Source: an uncultured Polaribacter sp. (GTDB lineage: Bacteria; Bacteroidota; Bacteroidia; Flavobacteriales; Flavobacteriaceae). From it: a stretch of DNA of 64,000 nucleotides. Both the position numbers and the translations under genes were made by a program. Below are positions 53,980-62,321 of this stretch, piece after piece. The notes under the pieces are model-generated. The model had not been told where the DNA came from, did no database searches, and worked only from the letters and a program-made list of their open reading frames with translations. Location of the stretch: assembly GCF_947497125.1 (NCBI RefSeq), contig NZ_CANMFI010000001.1, positions 248,001 to 312,000 on the forward strand. The letters are read 5' to 3'. Each line of letters begins with the position of its first letter. Within the stretch, counting starts at the first letter, position 1.

Positions 53980-54533
53980 GTGAAAATAAATTAAGTTTAA
54001 ATATAACTAATGCCAAGCAAGGCGATCAAGCGGCATTTAGGTATTTATTAAATTCTTTTTGGGGTGCTGTATATGCCTATCAATTAAAAAGAACACAGAG
54101 TGAAAATGATGCAGAGGATATTACCATTCAAACGTTTTCTAAAGCTTTTGATAAAATTGAAACTTATGATGAAAAGTATGTATTTAAGACATGGTTAATT
54201 GCCATTTCTAAAAATGTTCATATCGATTTGTTAAGAAAAAAGTCTATTTCTATTTCTGCTGATAATTCTAAAGAGCATGAAAAAAAAGTCTATTTAATTG
54301 TAGATGAAAGCCCTACGCCCGAAGACAAAATTATAACCGAACAAAATTTAGCTAAATTATTAAGAGATATTAAACAGTTAAAGCCCAAGTACCAAGAGGT
54401 CATACATTTAAGATACTTTCAAGAATTAAGTTATAAAGAAATTTCTAAACAAATAGATGAACCTATGAATAATGTGAAAATTAAGCTTTTAAGAGCAAAA
54501 AAATTACTTGCAGAAATTATTAAAAAGTCTTAA
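53970..54533 (+). CDS. Sigma-70 family (ECF-like) RNA polymerase sigma factor
   Basis: 187 residues with region 2 (NDAEDITIQTFSKAFDKIETYDEKYVFKTWLIAI) and region 4 (LKPKYQEVIHLRYFQELSYKEISKQI ... VKIKLLRAKKLL). The start is TTG 53970, overlapping the last 10 nt of the glycosyltransferase gene, because no ATG or GTG occurs in frame before the conserved AKQGDQAAF segment. No anti-sigma gene follows. The overlap implies coupling to envelope-sugar synthesis, but its regulon is unknown. Confidence 0.9.
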   Translation: MEISENKLSLNITNAKQGDQAAFRYLLNSFWGAVYAYQLKRTQSENDAEDITIQTFSKAFDKIETYDEKYVFKTWLIAISKNVHIDLLRKKSISISADNSKEHEKKVYLIVDESPTPEDKIITEQNLAKLLRDIKQLKPKYQEVIHLRYFQELSYKEISKQIDEPMNNVKIKLLRAKKLLAEIIKKS

Positions 54534-54667
54534 AAAATAGATTATTTCTAATGATTAGTTAGTTTTAGATTCTCAATTTAAACTTCATTTAAATTCTATA
54601 AATTACTGTTGATTATTTTACGTAATTTTGAAATATTAAAGTAATTTTTTAATCACTTTTAGTGAAA

Positions 54668-57109
54668 ATGCACTTCATAGACGTTATACTTCCCATACCC
54701 ATTCAAAAAACATTTACATATGCTGTAACTGAAGAAGAAGCTGTATTTTTAAAAAAAGGAATGCGTGTTGCGGTATCATTTGGTAAAACTAAAATGTATA
54801 CTGCATTGGTGCTAAATATACATCAAACTAGTCCCGTTTTATATGAAGCAAAAGACATTCATCAAATTTTAGATGAAACGCCTCTTGTAAATGAAAAACA
54901 GCTAAAACATTGGCAATGGATTGCCGACTATTATATGTGCTCTTTAGGCGATGTATATAGAGCAGCACTACCCTCTTCTTTTTTATTAGAAAGTGAAACA
55001 ATTATTTTTAAAAATAAATCTTTTTCTGATGAAAGTATTTTAACTGATAACGAGTATCTAATTTTTGAAGCATTGAGTAATCAATCTCAATTAACAATAC
55101 ATCAAGTTTCTAGTATTTTAGGAAAGAAAAAAGTAATGCCTATTGTTAATGAGTTGATTAATAAAGAGGTAATTACTATTAAAGAAGAAATATATGAACA
55201 GTACAAACCAAAATTAGTAAAATATGTTCGTTTACATGCTTCTCATTCTTCAGACACATCTTTAGAGATATTGCTAAATACATTGGCAAGAGCAAAAAAA
55301 CAGCGTGAAGTTATTTTATGCTTCTTTCAGCTAATGAGTGCTAAAAAACCAATAAAGGTAAAAGAGTTAGAAGAAAAATCGAATGTTTCTAGTTCTATAA
55401 TAAAATCTTTAGTAGATAAAAATATCTTAGAATTCTATACAATTCAAACCGATAGAATTCAATTTAATGGAGATACAAACGACTTAAAAAAGTTGAATAC
55501 CCATCAAGAGAAAGCTCTTACTGAAATAAAAGAGAGTTTTAAAGACAAAGATGTTACTTTGTTGCATGGTATTACAAGTTCTGGTAAAACAGAAGTATAT
55601 ACAAAGTTAATTAAAGAAGTTTTAGACCAAGGCAAACAAGTACTATTCTTATTACCAGAAATTGCGTTAACTACTCAAATTATAACTCGTTTGCAGTTTT
55701 ATTTTGGAGAACAAATTTCTGTTTTTCACTCTAAATATTCATTAAATGAACGTGTAGAAGTATGGATTAATATTTTAGAAAATAAGTCTAAAGCAAAAAT
55801 TATTTTAGGAGCTAGATCTTCTATTTTTTTACCATTTTCTAATCTAGGATTGATTGTTGTTGATGAAGAACATGAAACTTCTTATAAGCAATTTGAGCCA
55901 TCACCTAGATATAATGCTAGAGATGCAGCCATTGTTTTAGCTAAGATTCATGGTTCTAAAATACTTTTAGGGTCTGCTACTCCATCTTTAGAAAGTTATT
56001 TTAATGCCCAACAAAATAAATATGGTTTTGTGTCATTAAATAAACGTCACGGAAATGTTTTGTTGCCAAAAATTGAGTTAATAGATGTTAAAGAAAAGCA
56101 ACGAAAAAAGGAAATGTCTGGTCATTTTTCTGATCGATTACTTACTTTAATTCAAGAAGCATTAGATTTAAAAGAACAGGTTATATTATTTCAAAATAGG
56201 CGTGGTTATTCGCCAGTAGTAGAGTGTAACACTTGTGGTATTTCTCCGCAATGCCCAAATTGTGATGTTAGTTTAACCTATCATAAATTTAAGCATGAAC
56301 TTCGTTGTCATTATTGCAACTATCAAAGAGCAATGCCAAATAGTTGTGGTGCTTGTGGCAGTAACACACTAGATAATAAGGGCTTTGGAACAGAGCAAAT
56401 AGAGTTAGAACTAAAAACATTGTTTCCAAATTATAATATTGGCAGAATGGATTTAGATACCACAAGAGGTAAAAATGGGTATCAAAAAATTATAGGTTCT
56501 TTTGAGAATAAAGAAATAGATATTTTGGTTGGTACACAAATGCTTTCTAAAGGATTGGATTTTGAGAATGTTTCTTTAGTAGGTGTTTTAAATGCCGATT
56601 CTATGCTTAATTTCCCAGATTTTAGAGCCCATGAACGTGCCTATGATATGATGGTACAAGTATCTGGTAGAGCTGGTAGAAATAAAAAACAAGGTAATGT
56701 AGCCATACAAACTTACAATCCTTATCATAAAATACTACAGCAAGTTTCTACAACAAACTATACAGAAATGTATAAAGAACAATTGCAAGAAAGGTGGCAA
56801 TATAAATACCCACCTTATTATAGATTGATAAAAATAACCTTAAAACATAGAGATTACACAAAAGTTGATAATGGTGTTAATTGGTTGTTTAAAGCTTTAT
56901 ATAGCTCTTTCGGAGAACATGTTTTAGGACCAACAACGCCTGTTGTATCAAGAGTTAGAAATCAATATATAAAAAATATTGTCATTAAAATTCCACCAAA
57001 GCAACACTTGTCAAATACGAAACAACAACTTCAAAAAATTAAAAACACTTTTGAAGCTGTTAAAGATTTTAGACCAATTCGTTTTATTATAGATGTTGAT
57101 GCTTATTAA
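54668..57109 (+). CDS. priA: Primosomal protein N', replication restart helicase PriA
   Basis: 813 residues. It recognises stalled forks and reloads the replicative helicase. N-terminal DNA-binding domain (FIDVILPIPIQKTFTYAV), winged helix, helicase domain with Walker A HGITSSGKTE, DEEH box in VVDEEHETSYKQ, four zinc-binding Cys pairs between about 520 and 565 (CNTCG, CPNCD, CHYCN, CGACG), and C-terminal motifs GTQMLSKGLDF and QVSGRAGR. ATG 54668 is chosen over GTG 54662. It is convergent with the GlmU-like gene. Confidence 0.96.
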   Translation: MHFIDVILPIPIQKTFTYAVTEEEAVFLKKGMRVAVSFGKTKMYTALVLNIHQTSPVLYEAKDIHQILDETPLVNEKQLKHWQWIADYYMCSLGDVYRAALPSSFLLESETIIFKNKSFSDESILTDNEYLIFEALSNQSQLTIHQVSSILGKKKVMPIVNELINKEVITIKEEIYEQYKPKLVKYVRLHASHSSDTSLEILLNTLARAKKQREVILCFFQLMSAKKPIKVKELEEKSNVSSSIIKSLVDKNILEFYTIQTDRIQFNGDTNDLKKLNTHQEKALTEIKESFKDKDVTLLHGITSSGKTEVYTKLIKEVLDQGKQVLFLLPEIALTTQIITRLQFYFGEQISVFHSKYSLNERVEVWINILENKSKAKIILGARSSIFLPFSNLGLIVVDEEHETSYKQFEPSPRYNARDAAIVLAKIHGSKILLGSATPSLESYFNAQQNKYGFVSLNKRHGNVLLPKIELIDVKEKQRKKEMSGHFSDRLLTLIQEALDLKEQVILFQNRRGYSPVVECNTCGISPQCPNCDVSLTYHKFKHELRCHYCNYQRAMPNSCGACGSNTLDNKGFGTEQIELELKTLFPNYNIGRMDLDTTRGKNGYQKIIGSFENKEIDILVGTQMLSKGLDFENVSLVGVLNADSMLNFPDFRAHERAYDMMVQVSGRAGRNKKQGNVAIQTYNPYHKILQQVSTTNYTEMYKEQLQERWQYKYPPYYRLIKITLKHRDYTKVDNGVNWLFKALYSSFGEHVLGPTTPVVSRVRNQYIKNIVIKIPPKQHLSNTKQQLQKIKNTFEAVKDFRPIRFIIDVDAY

Positions 57110-57119
57110 AACCTAATGG

Positions 57120-58295
57120 TTAATAATTTCTGTATTGTTTGGTTTCGTTAAATACATGCTCTAATATTTTTTGCTCCTTTTCATCAAAAATAAGATTTCT
57201 ACGTTTCATTACCATTGTAGCAACTTCTGCAACTTTATTAGTTTTGTATTCCGTAAAACCAGCAGCACCACCCCAACTAAAAGAGGGTATAAAGTTTCTT
57301 GGAAAACCACTTCCAAAAAGATTAGCACTAACGCCAACTACTGTCCCTGTATTAAACATGGTGTTAATTCCGCATTTAGAATGATCTCCCATCATTAATC
57401 CACAAAATTGTAAGCCAGTATTGGTAAAACGTCCTGTTTCATAATTCCATAACTTAACATCTGCGTAATTATTTTTTAAATTAGAATTATTGGTGTCTGC
57501 GCCTAAATTACACCACTCTCCAATAACAGAATTACCCAAATAACCATCATGGCCTTTACTAGAATAACCAAATAAAACACTGTTACTAACCTCGCCTCCT
57601 ACTTTACAAAAAGGTCCTAAAGTTGTACCTCCATAAATTTTGGCACCCATTTTTAATACCGCATCTTCACACATTGCAAACGGACCTTTTACAGCAGAGT
57701 TTTCAAGAATTGTGGCGTTTTTTCCAATATATATTGGACCAGAAGAAGCATTTAAAATAGCAAAAGTTATTTCTGCACCTTCTTCAATAAAAATATTTTC
57801 TTTATTAATATACCTTGTTCCTTCTGGTATTGGTTCAGAAGTTCTACCTTCTGTAATTAAATCAAAATCTTGCTGAATGGCTTTTTCGTTTAAAGCAAAA
57901 ATATCCCAAGTGTTTTTAATTTGCAAAAGCGGTGATTCGAATTCTATATGCTGGTAGGTGTCAAAATCTACTTCTTCTTGAGTATCTAAAGTATAAAAAG
58001 CAATAACATCATCTCCTTTAAAAATAGCTTCATTTTCAGAAAGATTTTTAATTTTACCAACAAGTTCTTTAGTCGGACAAAAAGAAGCATTTATCAAAAT
58101 ATTTCTTTCCATTTCTACCATCGGATACTTTTCTTCTAAGTATTCTTCTGTTATTGTAGTTGTAGTTAAACCTAAATGTTTCTCCCATTTTTCTCTTAAG
58201 GTTAAAATACCAACTCTAATATCTGCAACTGGTCTTGTGTAAGTAAATGGTAAAAGAGCATTTCTAACAGCTCCATCAAATAAAATATAGTTCAT
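57120..58295 (-). CDS. GlmU-family putative sugar nucleotidyltransferase/acyltransferase
   Basis: 391 residues from MNYILFDG. N-terminal part (to about 180) looks like a diverged nucleotidyltransferase: it lacks the GxGxR glycine loop (here FDGAVRNALLPFTYTRPV). The C-terminal half is a left-handed beta-helix of hexapeptide repeats (GPIYIGKNATI, GAKIYGGTTLGP, GEWCNLGADTNNSN) with the Asn/His-rich region of acetyltransferases. In Bacteroidota it is usually called GlmU family protein; activity is not established. ATG 58295 follows from the -7 element, which overlaps an upstream GTG (58316). Confidence 0.82.
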   Translation of the reverse strand: MNYILFDGAVRNALLPFTYTRPVADIRVGILTLREKWEKHLGLTTTTITEEYLEEKYPMVEMERNILINASFCPTKELVGKIKNLSENEAIFKGDDVIAFYTLDTQEEVDFDTYQHIEFESPLLQIKNTWDIFALNEKAIQQDFDLITEGRTSEPIPEGTRYINKENIFIEEGAEITFAILNASSGPIYIGKNATILENSAVKGPFAMCEDAVLKMGAKIYGGTTLGPFCKVGGEVSNSVLFGYSSKGHDGYLGNSVIGEWCNLGADTNNSNLKNNYADVKLWNYETGRFTNTGLQFCGLMMGDHSKCGINTMFNTGTVVGVSANLFGSGFPRNFIPSFSWGGAAGFTEYKTNKVAEVATMVMKRRNLIFDEKEQKILEHVFNETKQYRNY

Positions 58296-58315
58296 TTTTT
58301 TATTTTTAACTGTCA

Positions 58316-58323
58316 CAAATTTA
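58316..58323 (-). promoter_or_regulatory. -7 element TAAATTTG for the GlmU-like gene
   Basis: Perfect TAnnTTTG on the minus strand, 20 nt before ATG 58295; overlaps the in-frame GTG at 58316-58314 and excludes it. -33 reads TTT. Confidence 0.5.
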
Positions 58324-58362
58324 CTTTAAATATAAGCAGTATAAAAGTAAAAAATATAATTG

Positions 58363-58370
58363 TATTTTTG
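58363..58370 (+). promoter_or_regulatory. -7 element TATTTTTG for the thioesterase gene
   Basis: Perfect TAnnTTTG, 36 nt before ATG 58407; no TTG at the -33 distance. Confidence 0.45.
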
Positions 58371-58406
58371 AACGACCAATAGCTATCAATTATTAAAATA
58401 CACGCA

Positions 58407-58952
58407 ATGTCTAGTTTCAAACACATATCAGCATCTCAAATTACAATTACAGAATTAATGTTGCCTTCTCATTCTAATTTTAGTGGAAAAATTCATGGGG
58501 GACATATATTAAATTTAATGGATCAAATTGCTTTTGCTTGTGCATCTAAACATTCTGGTTATTATTGTGTAACAGCCTCTGTAAATAAAGTAGATTTTTT
58601 AAACCCAATAGAAGTAGGAGAACTTTTAACCTTAAAAGCTTCTATAAATTATACTGGTAGAACCTCTATGGTTGTTGGTTTAAGAGTAGAGTCTGAAAAC
58701 ATTAGAACTGGTAAAATAACACATTGTAATTCTTCTTATTTTACCATGGTTGCTAAAGATGATGATGGTAAAAGCGCTGCTGTACCTGGTATAATTTTAA
58801 CCTCTAAAGAAGAAATTAGACGATTTGCTAGAAGTATTACTAGACAAAATGAAGGGAAAAATAGAACTTCTAGATTTAACAGTAAAACGTTTAAAGTTGA
58901 TAAATTTATTCACTTATTAGAAAAAAGTAACTCTAAAATTGAGTTTAAATAA
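58407..58952 (+). CDS. Acyl-CoA thioesterase, hotdog fold (YciA/BACH type)
   Basis: 181 residues. Hotdog domain with the catalytic segment SGKIHGGHILNLMDQIA (Asp at the central helix) and a DFLNPIEVGELL strand, followed by a basic tail. It hydrolyses acyl-CoAs to free acids and CoA, controlling CoA pools; chain-length preference is unknown. Longer than YciA (about 130) because of the 40-residue basic C-terminus. Divergent from the GlmU-like gene. Confidence 0.92.
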   Translation: MSSFKHISASQITITELMLPSHSNFSGKIHGGHILNLMDQIAFACASKHSGYYCVTASVNKVDFLNPIEVGELLTLKASINYTGRTSMVVGLRVESENIRTGKITHCNSSYFTMVAKDDDGKSAAVPGIILTSKEEIRRFARSITRQNEGKNRTSRFNSKTFKVDKFIHLLEKSNSKIEFK

Positions 58953-59039
58953 GCTTTCTTCTAGCGACCACTTTTAGTATAAAAACTAGAGACTGTATCT
59001 GTAATTAATAAGTTTTATATAGAAATAATATAGGGTGTT

Positions 59040-59468
59040 TTAATTATTTTCTTTTGATTTTAACTTGATAACATGACCAATAATCAACGTTAAAAAACTT
59101 AAAATCCATAAGTAATACCCAATTTTATAGCCAGTTATTTCTCTAATGTTTCCTGCTTCATCAACAATAATTTCATCAAAAAACACAAAACTAACTCCAA
59201 TTAAGAATGCTAAAATACTGGTAATCAAAGAAAATTTTGTTTTTCTATAAGTAATCCACGAAATTAAAATAATTGGGTTTGCCAACCATGTTAAGCAAGG
59301 ACCTCCAATAAATATTCCAAAAATTCCAGATATTAAAACGGCCAAACCACTCCATTCACTTCCACAATCATAATTTGTACAATAAACTCTTTGAGAACAA
59401 GCAAGCATAAAAAGTAGTATGCTAATGAGTAAAAAAATATCGGGTATTTTATGTTTTAAGTTAGACAT
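59040..59468 (-). CDS. Hypothetical membrane protein, about four helices
   Basis: 142 residues, unrecognised. Hydrophobic segments near residues 10-24, 41-60, 64-75, 80-97 and 117-134. Two cysteines in VYCTNYDCGSE lie between the first two segments. FMLACS at the first segment looks like a lipobox, but further helices follow, so lipidation is uncertain. No partner gene; it lies between the thioesterase and the THUMP methyltransferase genes, both on their own units. Expressed status cannot be judged. Confidence 0.6.
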   Translation of the reverse strand: MSNLKHKIPDIFLLISILLFMLACSQRVYCTNYDCGSEWSGLAVLISGIFGIFIGGPCLTWLANPIILISWITYRKTKFSLITSILAFLIGVSFVFFDEIIVDEAGNIREITGYKIGYYLWILSFLTLIIGHVIKLKSKENN

Positions 59469-59529
59469 ATTTTAAAATTTATATTTTACTAATTTAAGAA
59501 AAAATAAAAATTATCTGTTTGCCTGTTGT

Positions 59530-60699
59530 TTATTCTTTCAATTCTTTAAACTTTCTAGTACCTTCATACAACTCATATTTTACAAATTTACAATTAAGGT
59601 CACCGTTTTTTAGAGCTATTCTTCTAGAAGTTCTTAAGCCAACCGCTTTTAGAGCGTCTATATCTGAGGTTATTAACCAAGCTACAGAACCTGGATAATT
59701 ATGTTTTAGCGTATCGCCTATTTTTTTGTAAAACTCTTCTGTATCAATGTTTAATCGTTCTCCGTAAGGCGGATTAAATAAAATGGTAGTATTACCAAAC
59801 ACCTCTTTTTTAGAGTTAAAAAAGTTAACATGGTGCACTCCAATAAATTCATCTAAATTGGCATTTTCTATGTTTGCTTGTGCTTTTTTAACCGCCGAAG
59901 GAGCTTTATCAAAGCCCATAATTTTAAAATGTGATGAGCGTATTTTTTTTAACAAAGAATCTTGAATTAAAAAATATAAATCTTCATCATAATCTTTCCA
60001 ATTTTCAAAAGCAAAAAGTTTTCTATTAATATTTGCAGGAATATTATTGGCAATCATTGCAGCTTCTATCAAAATTGTACCAGAACCACACATTGGGTCT
60101 ATAAAGTTTTCATCACCTGTATAACCAGATAATAATACCATACCAGCAGCCAAAACCTCGTTTATAGGAGCAATATTGGTTGCAGTTCTATAGCCTCTTT
60201 TATGTAAAGAATCTCCTGATGAATCCAAAGAAATTGTTAACCATTCTTTATGAATATGGATGTGAATTTTTAAATCAGGGAAATCTAAATCTACATTAGG
60301 CCTTTTACTATATTTATGTCTAAAGTAATCTGCAATAGCATCTTTAGATTTTAAAGAGATGTAATGAGAATTAGACGTAAAATTTTTAGAGTTTACAACA
60401 GCACCAATTGCAAAACTACCTTCTATTTCTAAATAATTTTCCCATTTTATTTTCTGTATTGCCTCGTATAAATCTTCTTCATCGTAAATTTTACAAGTTT
60501 TAATTGGTTTTAAAATTCTTACAGCAGTTCTTAAAGCAATATTTGCCTTGTACATAAAACCTTTATCGCCTTTAAAAGAAACACTTCTAATGCCTTCTTT
60601 TACATCTTGCGCCCCTAGGTTTTTTAATTCATCTGCTAAAACACCTTCTAAACCAAAAAGTGTAGTGGCTGTCATTTTAAAATCGTTATTCATACTCAT
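59530..60699 (-). CDS. THUMP-domain RNA methyltransferase (RlmL/RlmK N-terminal type)
   Basis: 389 residues from ATG 60699. N-terminal THUMP domain (TATTLFGLEGVLADELKNLGAQDV), then a class I methyltransferase with SAM motif FIDPMCGSGTILIEAA and catalytic NPPYGERL, the signature of base N-methylation. In E. coli RlmL this acts on G2445 of 23S rRNA; there is no RlmK half here. The frame extends 17 codons upstream, but a TATTTTTG -7 element sits there. Confidence 0.93.
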   Translation of the reverse strand: MSMNNDFKMTATTLFGLEGVLADELKNLGAQDVKEGIRSVSFKGDKGFMYKANIALRTAVRILKPIKTCKIYDEEDLYEAIQKIKWENYLEIEGSFAIGAVVNSKNFTSNSHYISLKSKDAIADYFRHKYSKRPNVDLDFPDLKIHIHIHKEWLTISLDSSGDSLHKRGYRTATNIAPINEVLAAGMVLLSGYTGDENFIDPMCGSGTILIEAAMIANNIPANINRKLFAFENWKDYDEDLYFLIQDSLLKKIRSSHFKIMGFDKAPSAVKKAQANIENANLDEFIGVHHVNFFNSKKEVFGNTTILFNPPYGERLNIDTEEFYKKIGDTLKHNYPGSVAWLITSDIDALKAVGLRTSRRIALKNGDLNCKFVKYELYEGTRKFKELKE

Positions 60700-60710
60700 A
60701 AAATTAGCCA

Positions 60711-60718
60711 CAAAAATA
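60711..60718 (-). promoter_or_regulatory. -7 element TATTTTTG for the THUMP methyltransferase gene
   Basis: Perfect TAnnTTTG on the minus strand, 11 nt before ATG 60699, implying a very short leader; no TTG at -33. Confidence 0.45.
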
Positions 60719-60902
60719 CATTTTATTAATAGGAATATTAGTTCTAGCACTCTTTTTATTAAGCTGTAATACTTTTTTTATTTTTCTGTTAATCAACTAT
60801 AACAATAAAATGAAAGAATAAGTATGAAAACGAATTTTTTGAAAGGTAAGATTTAGTTACTTTTACAACTTTTAATAAATTAAAATAACATCTTGCAAGT
60901 AT

Positions 60903-61634
60903 ATGAGTAGTAAAAAAGAAGATTGGTTTACAGATTGGTTTAACACTTCTTATTATCATATTTTATATAAAGATAGAAATGACGCAGAGGCAGAATTATT
61001 TATGAAGAATATTACTTCATTTTTAAATTTGCCAACAACAGCACATATTCTAGATTTACCCTGTGGTAAAGGGCGTCATGCTGTTTTTTTAAATTCTCTT
61101 GGATACAAAGTTACTGGTGTAGATTTAGCAGTAAATAGTATAAAGGAAGCAAAAAAATATGAAAATGAGACCTTACAATTTAAGGTGCATGATATGCGAG
61201 ATTCTTTAAACTGTTCTTATGATGCAATTTTTAATTTATTTACAAGTTTTGGTTATTTTGAAAATGATATTATTGATATTAAAATTTTAGAAGAAATTAA
61301 AAAAGGTATAAATAATAACGGTTTTTTTGTGTTTGATTTTCTAAATGCCGAAAAAGTAAAAAAACAGCTTGTTTCATCAGAAATTAAAACGGTTGATACG
61401 ATTAGTTTTAATATTAAAAGAGAAATTAAAGATGGTTTTATCTTAAAACACATTAATTTTTTTGCAGATGAAAAGCAGCATTTTTTTACAGAACGTGTAA
61501 AATATTTAGATTTAGAAAAAATGACTGATTATTTAAAAAAAGTTGGTTTTAAAATTGAGCATATTTTTGGAGATTACACTCTTAATCAGTTCGATTCTAA
61601 AACATCTAATCGTTTAATTATAGTTGCAAGATAA
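60903..61634 (+). CDS. Class I SAM-dependent methyltransferase
   Basis: 243 residues. SAM-binding motif I HILDLPCGKGRHAVFL, the acidic end of strand 2 VTGVDLAVNSI and motif IV-like FNLFTSFGYF; the N-terminus WFTDWFNTSYYHILYKDR is characteristic of a small-molecule methyltransferase group of unknown substrate. The final TAA overlaps the ATG of the ZIP transporter gene (TAATG), so translation is coupled. Upstream, TACTTTTA (60858-60865) is 7/8 of a -7 box. Confidence 0.9.
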   Translation: MSSKKEDWFTDWFNTSYYHILYKDRNDAEAELFMKNITSFLNLPTTAHILDLPCGKGRHAVFLNSLGYKVTGVDLAVNSIKEAKKYENETLQFKVHDMRDSLNCSYDAIFNLFTSFGYFENDIIDIKILEEIKKGINNNGFFVFDFLNAEKVKKQLVSSEIKTVDTISFNIKREIKDGFILKHINFFADEKQHFFTERVKYLDLEKMTDYLKKVGFKIEHIFGDYTLNQFDSKTSNRLIIVAR

Positions 61635-62311
61635 TGAGTTACATATTATTGTTTTTATCTGTTATAGTTGGTGTTGTACTTGTTTTTATTAAAAAACCTA
61701 GTACTAAAATAGTACGTCTTTTATTAGCTTTTAGTGGTGCCTATTTATTATCTGTAACCATTTTACATTTACTACCAGAGGTTTATTCTGAAGCTACAGA
61801 TTTTAAGAAAATTGGTGTATTTATTTTAGTAGGTATTATTTTACAATCGGTTTTAGAGTCTTTTTCTAAAGGCGCTGAACATGGTCATATTCACATTCAT
61901 TCTGATGGTAACAAATTTCCGGTCTTACTATTTATAAGTCTTTGTTTGCATGCTTTTTCTGAAGGTTTACCAATACACAATGCAAATGATAATTTATTGT
62001 GGGCAATTATTGTTCACAAAATTCCGATTGCAATTGTATTATCAACTTTTTTGATACACACCAATTATTCTAAAAAAACAATAGTTACTTTTTTATTCTT
62101 TTTTGCAGTTATGAGTCCTTTAGGAGTCTTGATAGGAGATAAAATTGAGTTTTTTAACAATTACAACAAAGAAATTACAGCTTTAATTATTGGTGTTTTC
62201 TTACACATTTCTACCATTATTCTTTTTGAAAGCTCTGAAAATCATACATTTAATTTGCAAAAATTTACAGCAATATTAATAGGTATTTTATTAACCTTCT
62301 TTACATTGTAA
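61634..62311 (+). CDS. ZIP family divalent metal transporter
   Basis: 225 residues, about seven or eight membrane helices. Metal-site signatures HLLPE in helix 2-3, a histidine-rich cytoplasmic loop (EHGHIHIHSDG), HAFSEGLP in helix 4 and VHKIPIA in helix 5. ZIPs import zinc, iron or manganese. The start overlaps the stop of the methyltransferase gene by 1 nt. No metal-responsive operator was seen. Convergent with recQ (10-nt gap). Confidence 0.92.
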   Translation: MSYILLFLSVIVGVVLVFIKKPSTKIVRLLLAFSGAYLLSVTILHLLPEVYSEATDFKKIGVFILVGIILQSVLESFSKGAEHGHIHIHSDGNKFPVLLFISLCLHAFSEGLPIHNANDNLLWAIIVHKIPIAIVLSTFLIHTNYSKKTIVTFLFFFAVMSPLGVLIGDKIEFFNNYNKEITALIIGVFLHISTIILFESSENHTFNLQKFTAILIGILLTFFTL

Positions 62312-62321
62312 AATAACAGAT

